Assembly: GCF_033115175.1 (NCBI RefSeq) | Contig: NC_084827.1 | Coordinates: 146,623,701 to 146,687,700, forward strand | Reading direction: 5' to 3' | Length of the DNA stretch: 64,000 nt | Source of the DNA: Lepus europaeus | Lineage: Eukaryota; Chordata; Mammalia; Lagomorpha; Leporidae | Part shown: positions 63,101-64,000 of the stretch, one piece after another | Numbering within the stretch: position 1 is the first letter of the stretch | How the letters are laid out: the number at the start of each line of letters is the position of its first letter | Notes under the pieces: generated by a model | Database searches by the model: none | What the model was told of the DNA's origin: nothing | The model's input: only the letters and a program-made list of their open reading frames with translations | Position numbers and translations under genes: made by a program

Positions 63101-63460
63101 ATTTTATTTCTTTAATCTGGATAAATTCTGTGATTCAGTGTATGGGAAAAATTAAAAATGAAAAAGTATAAATTGCTTATGGAGCTGTAAATCATATATT
63201 ATAGAAGTTTATGCTGAAAGAGAAGCTTTATCTCTTTTGATCTACATGCTTGTTGCTAGATGGTTTATATTTTTATTCTGTTTTATGTTCTCTGCAGAAA
63301 ATTTGTGGAAAGGGAACTGTTCAAACCTGATGAGATACCTGAAAGACATAATTTATCTTTTTTTCCAACTGTAAATGATATAAAAAATCACATCCATGAA
63401 GTACAGAAATCCTTGGGAAATGGAGACATGGTATTTAATTCAGACATCATTCCAGCAACG
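24232..63460 (+). CDS. CARF: CARF (ALS2CR8) calcium-responsive transcription factor, ten coding exons, 3' partial
   Basis: Joined exons are 24232-24309, 24777-25004, 34375-34495, 35472-35601, 39517-39601, 44713-44902, 51658-51778, 56308-56451, 60072-60305 and 63298-63460. All have AG/GT borders and matching phases and give 498 uninterrupted codons. The protein is recognised as CARF, a nuclear transcription factor reported to bind the calcium-response element CaRE1 of a Bdnf promoter in neurons. Residues about 200-450 form the conserved ALS2CR8-family region, with cysteines at 208, 213, 224, 286, 308 and 315. The human protein is about 725 residues, so the C-terminal third, largely acidic/polar activation-type sequence, lies past the right edge. 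It should not be confused with CDKN2AIP, also nicknamed CARF. No inactivating change is seen. Confidence 0.97.
24777..25004 (+). CDS. CARF: CARF coding exon 2
   Basis: The acceptor is ttttctctgcaaaag and the donor gtaagt. The 228 nt encode residues 27-102, starting [20 protein letters not shown] and containing [20 protein letters not shown] and [15 protein letters not shown]. It is polar, rich in S, T, Q and N, and has no domain I can name. Phase 0 at both ends. Confidence 0.96.
25596..25935 (+). repeat. CSINE
   Basis: Older copy, tail caaataaattaaaatctttt. Confidence 0.88.
25955..26080. repeat. AT-rich (TATACA)n-like low-complexity tract
   Basis: Alternating tatac/atgta units over 120 bases in CARF intron 2. 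Confidence 0.85.
26540..26858 (+). repeat. CSINE
   Basis: Head gggccagcattatggcataa; flanked by aaagtctgt on both sides. Confidence 0.93.
27168..27325 (-). mobile_element. L1M fragment
   Basis: tagattcacaaccaaactga followed by gctgaaggtacagagatgtc and tatcaacatcccccatcaag is the antisense of a widespread old L1M 3' region. Short and mutated. Confidence 0.6.
27345..27645 (-). repeat. CSINE, old
   Basis: Diverged copy ending 'accaaatacccacccc'. Confidence 0.8.
27650..27872 (-). repeat. CSINE, old, internally deleted
   Basis: Shorter than full length, missing part of the central region; ends 'aaaaccctcccc'. Confidence 0.75.
28014..28196 (+). repeat. CSINE, 3'-truncated
   Basis: A clear 5' half (ggctggtgctgtggtgga) that stops abruptly near 28190. 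The 3' half and tail are absent; unique sequence follows. Confidence 0.85.
28197..28734. other. Unassigned unique block after a truncated CSINE
   Basis: Moderate-complexity sequence resembling a 3' UTR in texture, starting exactly where the CSINE is cut. No family recognised; it could be old retrocopied or deletion-joined DNA. Confidence 0.3.
28735..28835. repeat. AT-rich low-complexity tract
   Basis: Almost pure A/T with repeated tttatataaatatg units. Confidence 0.85.
29050..29373 (+). repeat. CSINE
   Basis: Head gtctggcattgtggcatagc; tail a short A run after ctctgactt. Confidence 0.92.
29950..29984 (-). tRNA. Retroposed 5' half of tRNA-Ser(AGA), pseudogene fragment
   Basis: The complement starts GTAGTCGTGGCCGAGTGGTT and continues AAGGCAATGGACTAG. 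This is the 5' half of mammalian tRNA-Ser-AGA, containing the A box (TGGCCGAGTGG) and stopping inside the anticodon. Only one base appears changed from the form I know (GCGATGG to GCAATGG, a CpG-type change). It lacks the 3' half, T arm and any A tail. The direct repeat tcccttccacattttc flanks it at 29935-29950 and 29989-30004, showing retroposition. It is not a functional tRNA. Confidence 0.88.
30070..30415 (-). repeat. CSINE
   Basis: Full-length older copy about 70 bp right of the tRNA fragment; ends 'cattacactggcc'. Confidence 0.93.
30712..30905 (+). mobile_element. MIR SINE
   Basis: cagagtagtgtttaaaatga, gcttgggtttgaatactagc, gagagtttcctcatttataa and gagaattaacggtggtaata follow the MIR order from its tRNA-like head to the 3' half. 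Confidence 0.8.
31185..31792 (+). repeat. CSINE host of an opposite-strand CSINE
   Basis: Host pieces 31185-31445 and 31750-31792. Perfect 16-bp outer target repeats aaaatttggaattcag at 31169-31184 and 31793-31808 bound the whole composite. Confidence 0.93.
31446..31749 (-). repeat. CSINE, young, nested, 5'-truncated
   Basis: Head tttttttttgacaggcag; stops at 'gactagaac' and so lacks the SINE 5' end. No clean inner target repeat is seen. Confidence 0.93.
31820..32157 (-). repeat. CSINE
   Basis: Full-length older copy, only 12 bp right of the previous composite. Confidence 0.92.
32612..32953 (+). repeat. CSINE
   Basis: Head ggggctggcactgtggccta; tail caaataaataaataaatc. Confidence 0.94.
32997..33314 (-). 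repeat. CSINE
   Basis: Ends 'cacaacgccagctcc'; inverted relative to the copy at 32612. Confidence 0.92.
33508..33859 (+). repeat. CSINE, young, inside MIR
   Basis: Perfect 14-bp target repeats aagaccatagatgg at 33494-33507 and 33860-33873. Tail is (CAAA)n. Confidence 0.97.
33909..34237 (-). repeat. CSINE inside MIR
   Basis: Perfect 13-bp target repeats tgctttgaatctt at 33896-33908 and 34238-34250. Confidence 0.96.
34375..34495 (+). CDS. CARF: CARF coding exon 3
   Basis: The acceptor is ttttaaatcctccaag and the donor gtgagt. The 121 nt encode residues 103-143, [20 protein letters not shown] and [20 protein letters not shown]. It ends in phase 1. It follows a 9.4-kb intron, the longest complete intron in the window. 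Confidence 0.96.
34496..35471. other. CARF intron 3, repeat-free
   Basis: A 976-bp intron with no CSINE; ends in a (TTG)n tract at 35446-35468 that serves as the splice acceptor region. Confidence 0.55.
35472..35601 (+). CDS. CARF: CARF coding exon 4
   Basis: The donor is gtgagt. The acceptor at 35470-35471 follows a (TTG)n-like tract instead of a C/T run. The 130 nt encode residues 143-186, [20 protein letters not shown] and [20 protein letters not shown]. Phase 1 to phase 2. Confidence 0.95.
35732..36048 (-). repeat. CSINE, old
   Basis: Diverged; ends 'cacaatgcaggcctc'. 130 bp after CARF exon 4. Confidence 0.82.
36190..36553 (-). repeat. CSINE with a 20-bp internal tandem duplication
   Basis: Flanked by aacaccaacagag and aacaccaatagag. 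The segment ggttcactccccagattg occurs twice in a row around 36288-36326. Confidence 0.94.
36583..36932 (+). repeat. CSINE
   Basis: Head gagctggtgctgtggcttag; tail ataactaaataaatcttt. Confidence 0.92.
36933..37258 (+). repeat. CSINE
   Basis: Directly follows the previous copy, same orientation; tail caaataaataaattaagtct. Confidence 0.92.
37353..37688 (+). repeat. CSINE
   Basis: Third plus-strand copy in a row; tail caaataaataaaatg. A short remnant of a CSINE tail follows at about 37735-37765. Confidence 0.92.
37937..38270 (-). repeat. CSINE, intermediate age
   Basis: Head tttctttgacaggtag; flanked by ataatgctactctt and ataatgttactctt. Confidence 0.95.
38320..38566 (-). repeat. CSINE, old, truncated
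   Basis: Old antisense copy that ends where the double insertion at cccactttattttt begins. Confidence 0.78.
38584..38928 (-). repeat. CSINE, young, second hit at one site
   Basis: Perfect 17-bp target repeats cccactttattttttaa at 38567-38583 and 38929-38945. Confidence 0.97.
38946..39264 (-). repeat. CSINE, older, first hit at the same site
   Basis: Target repeats cccactttatttttt at 38929-38943 and 39265-39279; the left one is shared with the young copy. Confidence 0.95.
39517..39601 (+). CDS. CARF: CARF coding exon 5
   Basis: The acceptor is cctcttctattctag and the donor gtgagg. The 85 nt encode residues 186-214, [20 protein letters not shown] then WACRLRSCE. The Cys208-x4-Cys213 pair marks the start of the conserved ALS2CR8 region. 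It ends in phase 0. Confidence 0.95.
39957..40630 (-). repeat. CSINE host, split at its head
   Basis: Host pieces 39957-39977 (A/T-rich head) and 40317-40630. The plus-strand insert is 39978-40316. Confidence 0.9.
39978..40316 (+). repeat. CSINE, young, nested
   Basis: Perfect 15-bp target repeats aaagatttatttatg at 39963-39977 and 40317-40331. Confidence 0.97.
40828..41120 (+). repeat. CSINE
   Basis: Older copy, partly shortened; tail caaataatataaataaatc. Confidence 0.88.
41509..41845 (-). repeat. CSINE, young
   Basis: Perfect 16-bp target repeats agtcctcctactttct at 41493-41508 and 41846-41861. Head tctttttttgacag. Confidence 0.97.
42131..42480 (-). repeat. CSINE
   Basis: Flanked by atgcttcatt on both sides. 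Confidence 0.94.
42750..43052 (-). repeat. CSINE
   Basis: Older copy ending 'ccacaatgctggctccc'. Confidence 0.9.
43239..43585 (-). repeat. CSINE, young
   Basis: T21 head followed by gacaggcagag; flanked by taaactttt. Confidence 0.96.
43586..44712. other. CARF intron 5, 3' part, unique sequence
   Basis: 1.1 kb without a recognised repeat directly before exon 6, the longest repeat-free stretch near a coding exon apart from 34.5-35.5 kb. A short TG/CA-rich patch occurs near 43962-44000. Confidence 0.45.
44713..44902 (+). CDS. CARF: CARF coding exon 6
   Basis: The acceptor is tactgcttgcag and the donor gtactt is weak. The 190 nt encode residues 215-278, [40 protein letters not shown] and [20 protein letters not shown]. 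It is very close to the known mammalian sequence and belongs to the conserved DNA-binding half. It ends in phase 1. Confidence 0.97.
45006..45362 (-). repeat. CSINE
   Basis: Begins about 105 bp after CARF exon 6; ends 'gccacgacaccggcccc'. Confidence 0.94.
45537..45838 (+). repeat. CSINE
   Basis: Older copy, head ggggttggtttgtgatacag; tail caaataaataaaaaagtc. Confidence 0.87.
46056..46375 (+). repeat. CSINE
   Basis: Head ggggccagcactgtggcgca; tail extended by (CA)n. Part of the central block is deleted. Confidence 0.93.
46498..46808 (+). repeat. CSINE
   Basis: Older copy; tail caaataaataaataaataa. Confidence 0.91.
46845..47170 (-). repeat. CSINE
   Basis: Perfect 14-bp target repeats gttgattttttaaa at 46831-46844 and 47171-47184. 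Confidence 0.95.
47600..47925 (+). repeat. CSINE
   Basis: Older copy lacking about 15 bp after the A-box region; tail caaataaatgtttaaaa. Confidence 0.88.
48014..48320 (-). repeat. CSINE
   Basis: Older copy ending 'ccatagcaccaacccc'. Confidence 0.91.
48380..48682 (+). repeat. CSINE, old
   Basis: Strongly diverged (gtctgtgatgcatgggttaa); ends ctgcctttcaaaaaaaa. Confidence 0.72.
48706..49018 (-). repeat. CSINE
   Basis: Ends 'ccccagcgccagcccc'. Confidence 0.92.
49300..49640 (+). repeat. CSINE
   Basis: Head ggggcccatgttgtggggcg; tail caaataaataaataaatc. Confidence 0.91.
50006..50465 (-). repeat. Composite CSINE (full copy fused to a second 5' part)
   Basis: Read on the minus strand: about 160 bases of CSINE 5' part (50465-50304), then a nearly complete CSINE (50303-50006) lacking its first bases. 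One pair of 14-bp target repeats, tgaagtaatctttt at 49992-50005 and 50466-50479, bounds the whole unit. Confidence 0.88.
50588..50915 (-). repeat. CSINE
   Basis: Older copy ending 'agacactggcccc'. Confidence 0.92.
50948..51318 (+). repeat. CSINE
   Basis: Perfect 14-bp target repeats atattagtgtttgt at 50934-50947 and 51319-51332; long (AAAT)n tail. Ends 340 bp before CARF exon 7. Confidence 0.95.
51658..51778 (+). CDS. CARF: CARF coding exon 7
   Basis: The acceptor is ggtttttggcccacag and the donor gtaagg. The 121 nt encode residues 278-318, including [16 protein letters not shown] and [12 protein letters not shown]. Cys286, Cys308 and Cys315 followed by P-A-R look like the zinc-binding core of FAR1/WRKY-GCM-type DNA-binding fingers (inference). 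Phase 1 to 2. Confidence 0.96.
51938..52265 (-). repeat. CSINE
   Basis: 160 bp after CARF exon 7; ends 'cagcactggccccc'. Confidence 0.93.
52270..52630 (-). repeat. CSINE
   Basis: Long (GA)n stretch; ends 'acaatgttggcc'. Directly follows the previous copy in the same orientation. Confidence 0.88.
52660..53012 (+). repeat. CSINE, intermediate age
   Basis: Head ggggccagtgctgtggctca; tail (CAAAA)n. Confidence 0.95.
53014..54440 (-). mobile_element. Rabbit-type L1, 3' region (5'-truncated)
   Basis: This is the same family as 1-385, but longer. It includes L1-typical antisense phrases such as tttgggactggcttatttcg (about 54057) and aaataaatttctagaaatgc (about 54275). The CSINE just before it (52660-53012) may have been inserted at its tail. 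The 113-codon open frame at 53515-53856 lies inside L1 sequence and is not a gene. Confidence 0.75.
54487..54897 (-). repeat. CSINE with a large internal duplication
   Basis: The block gggccatct...gagcagc (54683-54742) recurs diverged at 54764-54824, making the unit about 75 bp longer than a normal copy. Confidence 0.88.
55028..55362 (-). repeat. CSINE
   Basis: Older copy ending 'catcacaactccaggcccc'. Confidence 0.91.
55376..55592 (-). repeat. CSINE, head missing
   Basis: Begins in the middle (gggcagggtcaaagccagga); no T-rich head. Confidence 0.85.
55593..56307. other. CARF intron 7, 3' part, unassigned
   Basis: Purine-rich sequence (about 55740-56060) looks like an old unnamed repeat, but I cannot assign a family. 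No open frame of note. Confidence 0.35.
56308..56451 (+). CDS. CARF: CARF coding exon 8
   Basis: The acceptor is ttgtttctcttgtataaag and the donor gtatga is weak. The 144 nt encode residues 318-366, [40 protein letters not shown] and VDAGGVLR. It is lysine-rich and part of the conserved DNA-binding region. Phase 2 at both ends, so skipping it would keep the frame. Confidence 0.96.
56452..57087. other. CARF intron 8, 5' part, unique sequence
   Basis: 636 bp with no repeat recognised; the open frame at its start is exon 8 read into the intron. Confidence 0.5.
57088..57418 (-). repeat. CSINE
   Basis: Flanked by ttttgtat-type sequence on both sides; ends 'cacagtgccagcccc'. Confidence 0.92.
57428..57746 (-). 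repeat. CSINE, intermediate age
   Basis: Next to the previous copy in the same orientation; T-rich head with tttgacaggtag; small central deletion. May have used the same T-rich target. Confidence 0.92.
57997..58315 (-). repeat. CSINE
   Basis: Flanked by ggttctgaa on both sides. Confidence 0.93.
58741..59041 (+). repeat. CSINE, nested
   Basis: Head ggggctggcgctgtgg with a short deletion after it; tail aataaataaataaataaatc then (GAA)n. Confidence 0.93.
59042..59069. repeat. (GAA)n microsatellite in a CSINE tail
   Basis: Six to seven GAA units extend the A tail of the plus-strand CSINE that starts at 58741. Confidence 0.9.
59070..59360 (+). repeat. CSINE, older, nested
   Basis: Head aaggctggcactgaagtgta; tail caaataaatatttaaag. 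Confidence 0.87.
59486..59816 (-). repeat. CSINE, intermediate age
   Basis: Perfect 12-bp target repeats tagtgaatttct at 59474-59485 and 59817-59828; head ttatttgacaggtag. About 255 bp before CARF exon 9. Confidence 0.96.
60072..60305 (+). CDS. CARF: CARF coding exon 9
   Basis: The acceptor is ttttttctcttatcag and the donor gtacag. The 234 nt encode residues 366-444, starting [20 protein letters not shown] and ending [20 protein letters not shown]. The middle ([20 protein letters not shown]) is proline/serine-rich; the end is helical-looking. Phase 2 at both ends. Confidence 0.96.
60795..60940 (-). mobile_element. MIR SINE
   Basis: gtgtgccaggtattgtgata, acaacagctctataaagttg and agagactcagaatggctaaa follow the antisense MIR 3' half and core. 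Confidence 0.7.
60945..61228 (+). repeat. CSINE, old
   Basis: Strongly diverged; tail caagtaaggtgaaaataaat. Follows a MIR. Confidence 0.72.
61248..61530 (+). repeat. CSINE
   Basis: Older copy; tail cacataaataaattaattt; flanked by tatcttt(c). Confidence 0.87.
61742..62111 (-). repeat. CSINE, young, with expanded (TTTA)n head
   Basis: Perfect 17-bp target repeats tgtttaccagctttctt at 61725-61741 and 62112-62128. The acceptor-like gacag is mutated to gacac. Confidence 0.97.
62413..62741 (-). repeat. CSINE, young
   Basis: Perfect 12-bp target repeats cacataatcttt at 62401-62412 and 62742-62753. Confidence 0.97.
62845..63012 (+). mobile_element. MIR SINE
   Basis: gacttgggtcaaattattta, cagttccctcatttgtgaag and agtatgtgcctgacataata match MIR from the core to the 3' end. 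Confidence 0.75.
63298..63460 (+). CDS. CARF: CARF coding exon 10 (last one in window)
   Basis: The acceptor is gttctctgcag and the donor gtataa. The 163 nt encode residues 444-498, [40 protein letters not shown] and [14 protein letters not shown]. It ends in phase 0; the next exon is beyond the window. Confidence 0.95.
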
Positions 63461-63749
63461 GTATAAATACAACCACAGTTCTTTGTTTTATTACAGATTC
63501 TTCCTCAGCTTCTATTAATATTTACCCTAATTAAGATGGCTACTATTAGAACATTTGAACAATTATGTAAAACAGTGGCTTGTTTTTCTTAAAAATCTAA
63601 ACACTAAACTCTCAGGTGATGACTTGTTTAAATATTTTTATCACCACACAAGAACAAAAAAAATCAGTAAATTTACAAATCTATTAATAAAAATACTATA
63701 ATCATCATTTTAAAATCAATATTTTTTTCTCAGTAAAAATTGTTTCTTG

Positions 63750-64000
63750 GGGCTGAAGTTGTGGCACAGTGGGTAAAGCAGCTGCCTGCATCCCTGGCTT
63801 CCCTTATGGGCACCGGTTCAAGTCCTGGCTGCTCCACTTCTGATCCAGCTCCTTACTAATGCACCTGGGAAAGCAACAGAATATGGCCAAAGTGCTTGGG
63901 CCCATGAACCCACGTGGGAGACCCAGAAGACGCTGCTGGCTCCTGGCTTCAGCCTGGACCAGGACCTGGACCTGACTGTTGTAGCCATTTGGGGAGTGAA
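63750..64000 (+). repeat. CSINE, cut by window end
   Basis: Head ggggctgaagttgtggcaca; runs off the right edge before its CT-rich tract. Confidence 0.92.

Overview
This is a vertebrate nuclear genomic window from a lagomorph, most likely a rabbit or other leporid. It is saturated with nearly 90 copies, on both strands, of one tRNA-derived SINE, the C repeat (CSINE). The CSINE has an internal B-box-like 'ggttctagtcc', a CT-rich tract and an A-rich tail, and is diagnostic of lagomorphs. Genes are split by GT-AG introns and there is a CpG island; nothing suggests a prokaryotic or plasmid origin.

Two genes are recognised, arranged head to head. On the minus strand are the first three coding exons of WDR12 (ribosome-biogenesis WD-repeat protein of the PeBoW complex), at 6281-6241, 2898-2804 and 1029-935; the rest lies beyond the left edge. 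On the plus strand are ten coding exons of CARF (calcium-responsive transcription factor, ALS2CR8), from the start ATG at 24232 to 63460. They join in a single open frame of 498 codons, and the C-terminal part lies beyond the right edge. The order WDR12(-)/CARF(+) matches human 2q33. The genes share a CpG island (about 5.9-8.0 kb) with an inverted pair of ZNF143/THAP11-type motifs and an NRF1-like site, so a shared bidirectional promoter is likely.

By region: 1-6.2 kb is WDR12 introns with an L1 3' end, an older L1 and CSINEs. 5.9-8.0 kb is the divergent promoter. 8-24 kb is the CARF 5' non-coding part, with a MIR, a Tigger1-type DNA transposon relic, L1M fragments, an LTR-like retrocopy and many CSINEs, ending in a head-to-tail CSINE array just before the first coding exon. 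24.2-63.5 kb holds the CARF exons, with introns about half filled by repeats. A rabbit-type L1 3' region lies at 53.0-54.4 kb and a partial CSINE runs off the right end.

No new multigene system is present. The most unusual items are a 35-nt tRNA-Ser(AGA) 5'-half inserted between target-site duplications with no A tail (29935-30004), composite and nested CSINEs with readable insertion histories, two CSINEs that used the same target site, antisense young CSINEs that carry ready-made 3' splice sites, and a FAR1/WRKY-GCM-like cysteine layout in the CARF DNA-binding region. Nearly all long open frames outside the named exons are CSINE or L1 sequence read by chance.
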